A stretch of 41,892 nt of DNA from RI-92 sp037384645. GTDB lineage: Bacteria; Pseudomonadota; Gammaproteobacteria; UBA6429; Thiohalophilaceae. The notes beneath the pieces are model-generated. The model saw only the letters and a list, made by a program, of their open reading frames with translations, was not told the DNA's origin and did not search any database. Made by a program: the position numbers and the translations under genes. The stretch spans positions 1 to 41,892 of the forward strand of contig JARRNT010000046.1 in the NCBI GenBank assembly GCA_037384645.1. Direction: 5' to 3'. Within the stretch, counting starts at the first letter, position 1. Every line of letters begins with the position of its first letter. This document shows positions 22,585 through 31,135 of the stretch, piece by piece.

Positions 22585-24774
22585 ATGTCGGATACCACCA
22601 GTCCCTATCAAGCCCGTTATTTTCTGAATCCACTGAACTGGCCGATGTGGCTGGTCATCGGCCTGCTATGGCTCACCACACGATTATCCTACCGGAGTAT
22701 TTTACGACTGGGCGCAGGGCTTGGCCGTATCGGTTACTACCTGTTGCCTTCGCGCCGGCGGATTGTGCGCACCAACATTCGCCTCACCCATCCGGGGCTG
22801 GACGAGGCGGCCGTGCAGCGCCTGGTCAAAGACAGCTTCTTTTCCGCCGGCCTGATGTTGTTTGAAATGGCCTGGGCCTGGTGGGGCAAGGATGCGAAGA
22901 TCCAGCCGCTGGTACGTTACGAGGGACTCGAGCACCTGCAGGCCGCCGAGGCACAGGGCAAGGGCGTGCTCCTGCTGGGCTCGCACTTCACCACACTCGA
23001 ATTGCAGGGTCGCCTGCTCGCCTATCGGGCAAACAATATTTATCCGACCTATAAGCCTGCGCACAACAGCCTGTTCGAACTAATCATGACGTATAACCGC
23101 CGACGCATGAACAAGGGCCTCATTACCAGCCGGGACATGCGTGGTATTCTCAAGCTGCTCAAACGGCGTCAGATCATCTGGTACGCCCCTGATCAGGATT
23201 TCGGGGCTGACCGTTCTGTGTTTGCGCCGTTTATGGGCATCCAGACCTCGACCCTGACCATGACTGCGCGTCTGGCCGAGGCATCAGGCGCGCCCATGCT
23301 ACCGCTGTATTGCGATCGCCTGCCCGGCGACCAGGGTTACGTCATGCGAATCGGGCCGCCGCTGCGAGACTTTCCCAGTGGTGATGCTGTGCGCGATGCC
23401 GCCGCCATCAATGCCGCCATCGAAGTCCAGGTACGACGTGTGCCCGAACAATATATCTGGGGGCATCGTCGCTTCAAAACCCGTCCGCGTGGCGAACCCC
23501 AGTTGTATAAACTCAAACGCAGAAACCTGCGTAGCTACAGTTTGACCCTGGCCCTGCTCTCATTGCCGGCGCTCATCTACACGCTCTGGATCGGCCTGCG
23601 CGAACGTGATGCAAGCTACATACTCGAACGCCTCGGTCTGGCCCGGACACAAAAAACTGACCTGATCGTACATGCTGCGTCGATCGGTGAAGTCAATGCC
23701 GTGGTTCCGCTACTGGAATTGTTATTGGCTCGTTTTCCGCATATCAGGGTACTGTTGAGTGTCAACACGCCCAGCGGGCGTCGCATTGCCCAGCAACGCC
23801 TGGGTGACAAGATCCGCTACCGCTACATGCCTGTCGACTGGCGCTGGTCGGTCTATCGTTATCTCGCCCAGACAAACCCGCAGTGTGCCTGGATCGTGGA
23901 AACCGAGTTATGGCCGAATTTTCTTGAGGCTTGTTACTACCGAGGCATTCGCAGCATCATCATAAATGGCCGGCTATCGGCACGCAGTACCGACAGCGGC
24001 AGGCTGATGCGCCAGTGGTTACGGCACGTGGGGCAATACATCTTTGCCGTCATGGCTCGCAGCAACGAGGATGCCCAACGCTACCTGAGCCTGAATGTCA
24101 CCCCCGAATACGTACAGGTGCTGGGTAATCTCAAATATGCCTCGACATCGACAATGGCGGTGGCACCAACCGAACTGGGCAGAGATTATGTTCTGCTTGC
24201 CTCTTCGCGTGACGGCGAGGAACGAAAGATCCTGCAAACCTGGCTGGCACTTACAGGGGACAAACCCCTGCTGGTCATCGTGCCGCGCCATATCCGGCGC
24301 CTGCCCGAGATCCTGCGCGACCTGCAAAACCTGACCGACGCGATCAGCATACGCAGTCGGGAAGACAGGGTAACGGCGAAAACTGAGGTGTATATTGCTG
24401 ATACCTTCGGTGAACTGCGCAGCTTCATTCAGGGCGCGCAATTCGTGATCATGGGCGGCTCCTTCGAACCTTTTGGTGGCCAGAACATCATCGAAGTCGC
24501 ACAGGCCGGCAAGGCCCTGGTTTTTGGCCCTCATATGGAAAACTTCTACGACGAAGCCCGGGACTTCATTGCCGCAGGTGCCGCGATGCAGGTGGAGGAT
24601 CAGCGCCAACTGAGCAGCACACTCACAAGCCTGTTACAACACCCTGAACAGCGCCAACAGCTGGCCCAACAGGGTAGCGCGCTTGTCACCCGTTATACAC
24701 ATGTTACGGAGATGTACCTGGAACAACTGCTGCGCTATTGTCCGTCACTAGCCCAGCAGCATCAGGCGTCGTAG
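22585..24774 (+). CDS. LpxL-WaaA fusion: lauroyl acyltransferase and Kdo transferase
   Basis: This 729-residue protein joins two LPS enzymes that are usually separate. Residues 1 to about 305 form an LpxL/HtrB-type lipid A acyltransferase: a membrane segment near 25-40, the catalytic HX4E motif at H134-E139 (GSHFTTLEL), and DQDFGADRSVFAPFMG. From about 312 the chain is a Kdo transferase WaaA: a short membrane segment (LTLALLSLPALIYTLWIGL), HAASIGE (E369 the likely catalytic base), ETELWPNFL, INGRLSARS, GNLKYA and SFEPFGGQNIIEVAQAGKALVFGPHMENF. Both halves are close to full length (about 310 and 417 residues). WaaA adds Kdo to lipid IVA and LpxL then acylates the Kdo-bearing product, so the fusion joins consecutive steps. 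The 3' end overlaps kdkA by 13 bp on the other strand. Confidence 0.92.
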   Translation: MSDTTSPYQARYFLNPLNWPMWLVIGLLWLTTRLSYRSILRLGAGLGRIGYYLLPSRRRIVRTNIRLTHPGLDEAAVQRLVKDSFFSAGLMLFEMAWAWWGKDAKIQPLVRYEGLEHLQAAEAQGKGVLLLGSHFTTLELQGRLLAYRANNIYPTYKPAHNSLFELIMTYNRRRMNKGLITSRDMRGILKLLKRRQIIWYAPDQDFGADRSVFAPFMGIQTSTLTMTARLAEASGAPMLPLYCDRLPGDQGYVMRIGPPLRDFPSGDAVRDAAAINAAIEVQVRRVPEQYIWGHRRFKTRPRGEPQLYKLKRRNLRSYSLTLALLSLPALIYTLWIGLRERDASYILERLGLARTQKTDLIVHAASIGEVNAVVPLLELLLARFPHIRVLLSVNTPSGRRIAQQRLGDKIRYRYMPVDWRWSVYRYLAQTNPQCAWIVETELWPNFLEACYYRGIRSIIINGRLSARSTDSGRLMRQWLRHVGQYIFAVMARSNEDAQRYLSLNVTPEYVQVLGNLKYASTSTMAVAPTELGRDYVLLASSRDGEERKILQTWLALTGDKPLLVIVPRHIRRLPEILRDLQNLTDAISIRSREDRVTAKTEVYIADTFGELRSFIQGAQFVIMGGSFEPFGGQNIIEVAQAGKALVFGPHMENFYDEARDFIAAGAAMQVEDQRQLSSTLTSLLQHPEQRQQLAQQGSALVTRYTHVTEMYLEQLLRYCPSLAQQHQAS

Positions 24775-25562
24775 CCGGCCATCAGTGCCTGCCAATCCGC
24801 TTCGCGGTAATGAAAGTCCGGTAGCTGGGCCTGTAACTTCAGCAACGAGCGTTGCAGGCGCTGCAAGGTCCGTGACTGCCAGCTGCTATCCTGATCCACG
24901 TCGCTTTTGTCAAAATCGATCAGGTAAACCCGGCCCGACTGATCCAGCAGGATATTATGTGCGTTAAGATCAGCATGGCAGATATCATGGTTATGAAAGC
25001 GGCGGATACAGCGGCCAATCTGCTGCCACTGCCTGTTGTCCAGTGCCTGACGCGACAGAATCGTGGAAAGTGACTGACTGTCGGCTATGCGTCGGGTCAT
25101 CAGGTCGGCGGTATAGAACCCACCGTAGCGGCACACCCGCGCCGCCAATGGTGCTGGCGCCGGCAAACCAAGCTCTTGCAATTTCACCAGCAACTGGTAC
25201 TCACGCCAGGCCCGTGTCTTGTGCAATCCGATCCAGACATAGCGATCGGTGGTGACCCTGGCCATCAAACCACCACGCCGGTAGTGACGCAGGACGAAAT
25301 CACCAAGCTCACAATGAATAAACCAGGCCTCACCGCGTCCGGTACCGACGCGCTGGATCTCCGCGCGATTCTGCCAGTAATCAGGCTCAAACCATTGCAC
25401 CGAGACCTGACCTTTCAGCTGGGCATCGTATATGACGTAGCTGTTTTCGATATGTTCACTGACAGATTGGATCCCTGATGATACTACCACTGGCTTCGCC
25501 TCCTGATTCACCGTGCATTTTACGCCTTTCTGCAGTGGGTGACACCAGTCAGGCTCTGTCAT
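24762..25562 (-). CDS. kdkA: 3-deoxy-D-manno-octulosonic acid (Kdo) kinase
   Basis: KdkA is a membrane-associated kinase that phosphorylates the Kdo residue of LPS, as in Haemophilus influenzae, where a single Kdo is present. The 266-residue protein shows the lipopolysaccharide-kinase fold: glycine-rich RHYRRGG, the catalytic HADLNAHNILLD motif and LIDFDKSDV, the metal-binding DFD. H. influenzae KdkA is about 241 residues. The ATG at 25562 has GAAGG 5 nt upstream and gives a slightly longer N-terminus. It is the last of a minus-strand run of GT4, GT9 and kdkA, and converges with lpxL-waaA. Its presence suggests that WaaA adds one Kdo, later phosphorylated. Confidence 0.88.
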   Translation of the reverse strand: MTEPDWCHPLQKGVKCTVNQEAKPVVVSSGIQSVSEHIENSYVIYDAQLKGQVSVQWFEPDYWQNRAEIQRVGTGRGEAWFIHCELGDFVLRHYRRGGLMARVTTDRYVWIGLHKTRAWREYQLLVKLQELGLPAPAPLAARVCRYGGFYTADLMTRRIADSQSLSTILSRQALDNRQWQQIGRCIRRFHNHDICHADLNAHNILLDQSGRVYLIDFDKSDVDQDSSWQSRTLQRLQRSLLKLQAQLPDFHYREADWQALMAGYDA

Positions 25563-25655
25563 CGACCTTCACGCCATCACAATTCCGGATTAAACAGGTC
25601 CATAGCTGGCCGTAACGGGTAGTCAATCGTCGTCCGAAGCAGCAACTCCTGAAAA

Positions 25656-26738
25656 TCATTGATCAGTGAATGCGCTCTCTAGCCTGGAGGATTTATGGGT
25701 TCCAAGTTCATTGAGCACCGCCTGCAAAACCTGCTCTGGAACGATTTTCTCCATGCAGAGATTGTGCTGGCAATTTTTCAAACGTTCGGTGTGATAACAC
25801 GGGCTGCACGGCAGGTGTGCATTCAGCATCAGTACCTTGTTACTTTTTGTTCGGTAGGGACCGGTTCGACTGGGGTTCGTGGGCCCAATCAATGTTATCA
25901 CCGGCGTATTAACAGCTGCCGCGATATGTGAGGGCCCCGTATCCGTACTAACAACACATTTTGCTCCCTGAATAACAGAGATTAATTCGCCAAAGCCAGT
26001 CCTGCCAGCCAGTGAAATAGTATGTTGTGGAAGTTTTCCAAAACCAGAGAAATATTCATCTTCCCCTTTACCACCAATAATGATATTGGGTACACCATTG
26101 TCATTAAGCAATTTCATGAGGCTTTGCCAATGACTTACTGGCCACGCACGATGATTAATAGATGACGTTTTATCGTGATGGCTATTTGCAGGAACGAGTA
26201 CGACATAGTGTTCCGGCAGTGAAAATTTCTCATTTACCTGTTCCAGGCTCGGGCCAACCAGGGTGGGTTCCGCATATCGTATATCTGCTTCATCCAGAAA
26301 AGAGCGGTAAATAATATGCAGATTCTCTACCGCATGGGTTTCTGCCGGAGCAGAAAAATGCGTGTAAGGCATGCCAATCTTGTTATGTGCTCTTACCAGT
26401 CGCATCACGCTATTGAACATATCACCAAGCTCAAGATTGATGGCGTAATCATAGGGTTCGCGAAACGAAGCAGCGACAACCTGCAGCTTGGCTTTGTTTA
26501 CCAGAAACGGGGCGCGCCGGCTTTTCAGTTCAAACACATGTCGAATACGTGGTTCGTTCTGAAATATCCTGCCGATATTTTTCTTTGCCACCCAGTCAAT
26601 GATGACATCATCACCAAAATGATGCGCCAGCGCAGGAATAATACTGGAGCAAAATACAGTGTCACCAAGCGCACCTGCGCGCACGACAAGAATACGTTTC
26701 GCTTTGGAAATATTAGCGTGGATTTCGTCAGTACTCAT
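25656..26738 (-). CDS. GT9 glycosyltransferase (heptosyltransferase-like)
   Basis: This 360-residue family 9 glycosyltransferase probably adds heptose or a related sugar to the LPS core at the inner face of the cytoplasmic membrane. It has the two-Rossmann layout: ILVVRAGALGDTVFCSSIIPAL near the N-terminus, and STDTGPSHIAAAVNTPVITLIGPTNP in the C-terminal donor-binding half. CSPCYHTERLKNCQHNLC is typical of this group. It is 24 nt downstream of the GT4 gene and 93 bp upstream of kdkA. No clear ribosome-binding site precedes the ATG at 26738, so it is probably coupled to the gene before. It differs from WaaF at 31136 and from the plus-strand GT9 at 28046. Confidence 0.88.
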   Translation of the reverse strand: MSTDEIHANISKAKRILVVRAGALGDTVFCSSIIPALAHHFGDDVIIDWVAKKNIGRIFQNEPRIRHVFELKSRRAPFLVNKAKLQVVAASFREPYDYAINLELGDMFNSVMRLVRAHNKIGMPYTHFSAPAETHAVENLHIIYRSFLDEADIRYAEPTLVGPSLEQVNEKFSLPEHYVVLVPANSHHDKTSSINHRAWPVSHWQSLMKLLNDNGVPNIIIGGKGEDEYFSGFGKLPQHTISLAGRTGFGELISVIQGAKCVVSTDTGPSHIAAAVNTPVITLIGPTNPSRTGPYRTKSNKVLMLNAHLPCSPCYHTERLKNCQHNLCMEKIVPEQVLQAVLNELGTHKSSRLESAFTDQ

Positions 26739-26762
26739 AGATTGGTTTTTGACTCACTGTAA

Positions 26763-27821
26763 TCAAACAAATGTATCGCCCACTTCGGCAACAAGTGTCC
26801 GTTCGAGTTTTTCAAAATGGCTTTTCTCATTGAACATCTCATCGGCAAACTGCTTGCCTGCCGCTGCCAATTTGGTCCGCATCACCGGGTTTTCGGATAA
26901 TGTGGAAAGACATTCCGCCAGTTGCCGGGCATTACCCGGCTCAAATAACAGGCCTGTCTCATTATGTCTGATAATCTCCAGCACGCCACCCGCCCTGGTA
27001 CCGATCACAGCAGTGCCCGCGCGCATGGCTTCAACCAGGGTGAGGCCGAAGGTCTCGCAATACGTGGTAAGCACCACCACATCGCAACAGCTCATCAGTT
27101 TACCCGGGTCCCGGCTGACCCCGAGATATTTCACCCTCTCATTTAACTGTTTGTCCTGTATCTGTTGATTTAGCTGCTCGAAGTACTTCCCGTCATTGAT
27201 CGGGCCGGCCATAACAACCTGTAAACCAGAATNNNNNNNNNNNNNNNNNNNNNNNNTGACAAACTTATCTTTCCTGTCGTTATCATCTTGAAGCAGCTGG
27301 TTGCACTCGCCATCAGATGCCGGCATTGTTTCTGCTACGCCTATGTACAATAAGGATACCTGGTCCCTGGCCAGTGGCAGGTACCTGAACGCCTGATTCT
27401 CTACAAATCTGGAAATCACCAACAGCCTGTTTACCTGCGCATACAGTATGCGGTGATATGGGTCCAGTTTGCTGCGCGTAATCTCCATATGCCGTGTGTA
27501 TACCAGCCTGGGTTTTCGCCTGGACAAGGCTTTGGCTAATGCCACGAGATTTAAATCCTTGTTCCAGTGCATATGGATAATATCAATCTTATGCGCATCG
27601 ATGTATCTGGCCAAACGACGAGCCGTAACAAGTGGTAGATTTCGAAACGCCGGTCTGAGCTCGATTAAAGGTATCTGCCATTCCAGCTGCCTGAGGAAAC
27701 TCCCAGGCTGTATGGCAAAATGACAATCATGGCCTGCCAACTGCAACGCCCTGATTGCCCTGTGCGCATACAGCTCCAGGCCACCCTTGCCCGGCGAAAG
27801 GCATATACCCAGAATATTCAT
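26763..27821 (-). CDS. GT4 glycosyltransferase, interrupted by an assembly gap
   Basis: This family 4 (GT-B) transferase shows about 352 residues as assembled. The N-terminal half has ILGICLSPGKGGLELYAHRAI and IDIIHMHWNKD; the C-terminal half has VVVLTTYCETFGLTLVEAMRAGTAVIGT, with the family E-x7-E motif, and GGVLEIIRHNETGLLFEPGN. A 24-N gap (27233-27256) sits between the halves exactly where the linker and the GxGK/R-type phosphate-binding strand should be; about 25-30 residues are expected there, but only eight fit. The assembled gap is therefore probably shorter than the real one. The ATG at 27821 overlaps the stop of a 55-residue ORF (ATGA). The role is core-sugar addition, by context. 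Confidence 0.85.
   Translation of the reverse strand: MNILGICLSPGKGGLELYAHRAIRALQLAGHDCHFAIQPGSFLRQLEWQIPLIELRPAFRNLPLVTARRLARYIDAHKIDIIHMHWNKDLNLVALAKALSRRKPRLVYTRHMEITRSKLDPYHRILYAQVNRLLVISRFVENQAFRYLPLARDQVSLLYIGVAETMPASDGECNQLLQDDNDRKDKFVXXXXXXXXXSGLQVVMAGPINDGKYFEQLNQQIQDKQLNERVKYLGVSRDPGKLMSCCDVVVLTTYCETFGLTLVEAMRAGTAVIGTRAGGVLEIIRHNETGLLFEPGNARQLAECLSTLSENPVMRTKLAAAGKQFADEMFNEKSHFEKLERTLVAEVGDTFV
27233..27256. other. Assembly gap (24 N) inside the GT4 gene
   Basis: This run of 24 N keeps the frame open across the gene, but the family alignment in this region suggests that more sequence is missing than the N count. It hides part of the donor-binding half of the GT4 enzyme. Confidence 0.98.
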
Positions 27822-27985
27822 TTACCATTTAACCTGGATTCATAAACAATATGATCGCCCGGTAAACCTGTGCCAGCAACAATCCGGTACATCATCAGGC
27901 GCCAAATTGCGGCCGGAACCTGGTCAATAATCCGCGTATCGACCTTGCCTGATACCCAGGCCCCGTGCTTAAACCAGTGTTTCAT
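27818..27985 (-). CDS. Small hypothetical protein upstream of the GT4 gene
   Basis: This 55-residue ORF runs from ATG 27985 to TGA at 27818-27820, overlapping the ATG of the GT4 gene (27819-27821) as ATGA. That 4-bp overlap is the usual sign of a translated, coupled pair. The sequence begins MKHWFKHGAWVSGKVD and contains PAAIWRLMMYRIVAGTGLPGDHIVYE. It has no signal peptide or clear membrane helix, is basic with several Trp and Met, and I do not recognise it. An in-frame stop lies 12 nt upstream, so it is not the end of a larger frame. It could instead be the remnant of a degraded gene. The ribosome-binding site is weak. Confidence 0.5.
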   Translation of the reverse strand: MKHWFKHGAWVSGKVDTRIIDQVPAAIWRLMMYRIVAGTGLPGDHIVYESRLNGK

Positions 27986-28045
27986 GAGTAAAATTCACCG
28001 CTCTTGCTATTGATAAGACAATATGACTGGTAACATAAAAACATT

Positions 28046-29086
28046 ATGCCACAGACCTTACATAAAATTCTGGTGATCAGGAATGACAAGCTGGGAGACT
28101 TTACCCTGGCCCTGCCCAGCTTCGCCCTGTTAAAGGCCTGTCTTCCTCGCACCGAGCTGACCGCACTCGTCCCCGCATATACCCGCGACATTGCAACACT
28201 TTGCCCGGCAATTGATCAGATTATTATCGATCCGGGCAAACACTCCGGGCATTCCGCACACAAACAACTGCTACAGGCATTACGACAGCAACAATATGAT
28301 GCAGTCCTGACCTTATATTCCACTACACGGATCGGCTACCTGGTCTGGCGCAGCGGCATTCGTCAGCGCTTTGCCCCTGCCACTAAACTGGCCCAGCTAT
28401 TTTACAATCACCGCCTGAGACAACGGCGCTCCCTCTCACAAAAACCCGAGTACCAGTACAATCTCGATCTCGCACAGTTTATGTTGCAGCAATTCGCTAT
28501 GCCAGGCGTGGCCGTGCCGCCTCCCCCTTACCTGCAACTCGATCAGCAACGCGCCAATGCTATCCGCCATGAATTTTATCAACAGCATGGTCTGAGCGAA
28601 CAGGCACTGTTCGTTTTCCTGCATCCGGGGCATGGCGGTTCCGCCAATAACCTGAGCCCGCTGCAGTTCGCTGAACTGGCCGACCTGATCACCTGCAAAC
28701 GCCCCCTCGTGTTTATTATCAGCGCCGGACCAGGTGAAACCGATTGTGCCCGCCAGGTGCAGCAGCGGATCAGGCAACACAAGGCCTGCCTTTACGAATC
28801 CACGCAGGGACTGGGCCAGTTTGTCTATCACATCGGCTTTGCCGATCTGTTTATCAGTGGCTCAACCGGACCACTGCATGTTGCCGGCGCGCTTAACCGC
28901 CCGACTGTCGGCTTTTATCCAAACCGACGTTCGGCAACCAGTCTGCGCTGGCAAACCCTGAGTGATGATGAGCTCAGGCTGGCATTTTCCCCGGCGCCCG
29001 ATGCCGAAGCAGAAGACATGAGCCGTGTGGATATCAAGGCAGCAGCCGCGACGATCAGTGAGTTTTTAAACCGGCTTTATTCCTGA
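28046..29086 (+). CDS. GT9 glycosyltransferase (heptosyltransferase-like)
   Basis: This 346-residue family 9 transferase has the N-terminal signature ILVIRNDKLGDFTLALPSFALLKACLP and a C-terminal donor-binding region, ISGSTGPLHVAGALNRPTVGFYP. The Asp usually seen before the TG of that motif (D-T-G) is Ser here (S-T-G), so it may use another donor or belong to the WaaQ/WaaC-like branch. It is divergent from the minus-strand GT4/GT9/kdkA run and converges with the WaaE-like gene. No strong ribosome-binding site is visible before the ATG at 28046. It likely transfers a heptose or hexose to the LPS core; the position is unknown. Confidence 0.85.
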   Translation: MPQTLHKILVIRNDKLGDFTLALPSFALLKACLPRTELTALVPAYTRDIATLCPAIDQIIIDPGKHSGHSAHKQLLQALRQQQYDAVLTLYSTTRIGYLVWRSGIRQRFAPATKLAQLFYNHRLRQRRSLSQKPEYQYNLDLAQFMLQQFAMPGVAVPPPPYLQLDQQRANAIRHEFYQQHGLSEQALFVFLHPGHGGSANNLSPLQFAELADLITCKRPLVFIISAGPGETDCARQVQQRIRQHKACLYESTQGLGQFVYHIGFADLFISGSTGPLHVAGALNRPTVGFYPNRRSATSLRWQTLSDDELRLAFSPAPDAEAEDMSRVDIKAAAATISEFLNRLYS

Positions 29087-29120
29087 ACCACAGTAACTGG
29101 CAGCTCGCTCTCGCAACACA

Positions 29121-29897
29121 TTAATCCTGCTGCGAGGTACTGGATGGCTGTTGCCGTACCCAGAGGTCTGCGTATTTGGCAAAGGTCGAATGCCCGGATA
29201 ACAGGGCCAGCAACAAACCCTGGCTGCCATCGAGAAATCCCAGGCGCAACACATACATCCTGACGAAACAGGCCAGACCATGGAGCACACCCTGTAGCAG
29301 GCTGCTGCGCCGCCCTTTCAGCTGACGCTGTTCCGCCCAGGCGGCGGCATACGCCGCCGACTTGACGAGATAGTGTTCGAGATCTCGATAAGTGTAATGC
29401 AACAAATCCCCCTGCAAAGGCCTGGCAGAGATCGATGCTGGATACTGCAACTTCTCATGGACTTTATCCTCGCCATACTTTGCCTTCACGCGCGGATAAA
29501 GCCGCACCACGTAATCGGGGTACCAGCCACTATGACGGATAAAACGTCCGAAACACCAGGATAATCGTGCAATCGCATAGACTGTATTCTGTTCATCAGC
29601 ACTCACCGCCGCCTGAATACTGGTACGTAACTCCGGTGTAACATGTTCATCCGCATCGATCATCAGGATCCAGTCGCCGCTTGCCCTGGCCTGGGCGCGT
29701 TGTCGTTGAATGCCGTAACCCCGCCAGTCAGCGTCAGTGAAAACCTTCGAAGTATAACGTCGGGCAATTTCAACCGTATTATCGGTACTGCCGGCATCCA
29801 GAACAATAATTTCATCTGCAAACTGCAGTCTCTCCAGGCATTCAGCGAGACATGCCGCTTCGTTTTTCACAATCAGCACTGCTGACAGGCTAGGCAT
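29121..29897 (-). CDS. GT2 LPS-core glycosyltransferase (WaaE/KdtX-like)
   Basis: This 258-residue family 2 transferase begins SAVLIVKNEAACLAECLERL and contains IIVLDAGSTDNTVEIARRY and ILMIDADEHVTPEL (the DxD metal site). The middle LYPRVKAKYGEDKVHEKLQ and the C-terminal amphipathic part match the WaaE-like group, which adds glucose to the inner core heptose in several enteric bacteria. It is cytoplasmic or membrane-associated. The gene overlaps waaL upstream by 8 bp and is the last of the minus-strand LPS operon starting at hldE or earlier. The acceptor and sugar are assumed from the family only. Confidence 0.88.
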   Translation of the reverse strand: MPSLSAVLIVKNEAACLAECLERLQFADEIIVLDAGSTDNTVEIARRYTSKVFTDADWRGYGIQRQRAQARASGDWILMIDADEHVTPELRTSIQAAVSADEQNTVYAIARLSWCFGRFIRHSGWYPDYVVRLYPRVKAKYGEDKVHEKLQYPASISARPLQGDLLHYTYRDLEHYLVKSAAYAAAWAEQRQLKGRRSSLLQGVLHGLACFVRMYVLRLGFLDGSQGLLLALLSGHSTFAKYADLWVRQQPSSTSQQD

Positions 29898-31134
29898 GCT
29901 CAGATTCTCTTTCCTGGATCCGGTTCAGGTGATGGGAAAAAAACAGCGCAATCCCTAATAGCAGGATAGAGCTATAGTTGTTCTTAGTTATTGGTGAGTG
30001 GTCAAAAAGGGAAAAAGCGGAAATGCCAATAATATGCACCATACCCAGGCTGGCAGACATGGGCGATCGACGACGGGTTTTATACAGGATATAAAAGGGG
30101 TAGTACAGTAATAATAAAATCGAGATAAAACCGATAATTCCTTTTGAATACAGGTCTTCAAGGAAAATATTATGGGGATGCGTATGCATGGCTATGGCAG
30201 GATTTACTTTACCCTCCGCAGCGTATTTTTCAGCAGTAGCATGATAGTTGCCAGGACCAACACCAAAGATCGGATGATCCGGGAAAAAATATCTGGCAGC
30301 ACGCCACATTTCCATATGGATTTCCGGTGAATCATCACTAATATCTGCATGCACAATATCCGGGGTATGAAAATACACCACAAAACTGTTAAGCGCGCGA
30401 TTCACACCACTTTTCACAATGACAGAATGATTATATATAACCCCGGCCAGCACCGCTGCCAACAACAAAAATGTTACCATCCAGCGCTTGCGCATGGTGA
30501 ATAGCGACCACGTAATTGTCATGGCAATAAATCCGATATATGCTCCGCGCGAACCTGACATTGCCGTTGCCAGCATAGCCAGGAGAAAACACAGCACGAT
30601 TGCTGTTTTCAGGAAGGCGCTAGCCTGACTTCGCCACAAATACAGCGCATAAAAACCGAGCAATGCCGCAAATGGCCCAATAATATTTTTACTATATGCC
30701 CCCCATGCTGTCGACAAATGCTCCCAATGTACTTCGTAATAAGACTGGGTAAAGATAAAGACAATACCCAATAAACCTCCGAACAAATACCAGCGCCATG
30801 CATCTTTCTGCTCCCGTACCAGCAAATAGATCGGGATCACCATCCAGAAGCGCAGTTCCGTACCAAGGCGATGCGTCTGGATAGGCTCCCAGCCATTCAC
30901 CAGCGCGGATAGAAAAAAGATAGCCACATAGATAGCGCAAATCAGCAAGAAGATCCTGTCTTCTTTGCATAAAGGCTGTTTGCGCCTTCGTAGGTAAAAC
31001 AATCCAACCAAAAACAGTAGATTGTAGATATTCGTTATCCAGCCTGGAACCAGCATTCCCGCAATCGGGAACAGGAACAACAAAAGATAGGTCAACTGCT
31101 CATAGGTTAAATATGTTCGCCACTTTATATTCAT
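29890..31134 (-). CDS. waaL: O-antigen ligase WaaL (Wzy_C family)
   Basis: WaaL is a 414-residue integral membrane protein that transfers O-antigen from its lipid carrier to the lipid A core on the periplasmic side. About ten to twelve hydrophobic segments are visible, from LTYLLLFLFPIAGMLVPG to SSILLLGIALFFSHHL. The large periplasmic loop contains IFGVGPGNYHATAEKY and the diagnostic MHTHPHNIFLEDLYSKGIIGF, with the conserved His. The N-terminal half carries SGSRGAYIGF. The ATG at 31134 has AAAGG about 6 nt upstream. It is 1 nt from the waaF stop and overlaps the WaaE-like gene. A Wzy polymerase would look similar, but the core cluster favours the ligase. Confidence 0.85.
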   Translation of the reverse strand: MNIKWRTYLTYEQLTYLLLFLFPIAGMLVPGWITNIYNLLFLVGLFYLRRRKQPLCKEDRIFLLICAIYVAIFFLSALVNGWEPIQTHRLGTELRFWMVIPIYLLVREQKDAWRWYLFGGLLGIVFIFTQSYYEVHWEHLSTAWGAYSKNIIGPFAALLGFYALYLWRSQASAFLKTAIVLCFLLAMLATAMSGSRGAYIGFIAMTITWSLFTMRKRWMVTFLLLAAVLAGVIYNHSVIVKSGVNRALNSFVVYFHTPDIVHADISDDSPEIHMEMWRAARYFFPDHPIFGVGPGNYHATAEKYAAEGKVNPAIAMHTHPHNIFLEDLYSKGIIGFISILLLLYYPFYILYKTRRRSPMSASLGMVHIIGISAFSLFDHSPITKNNYSSILLLGIALFFSHHLNRIQERESEHA

Positions 31135-31135
31135 C

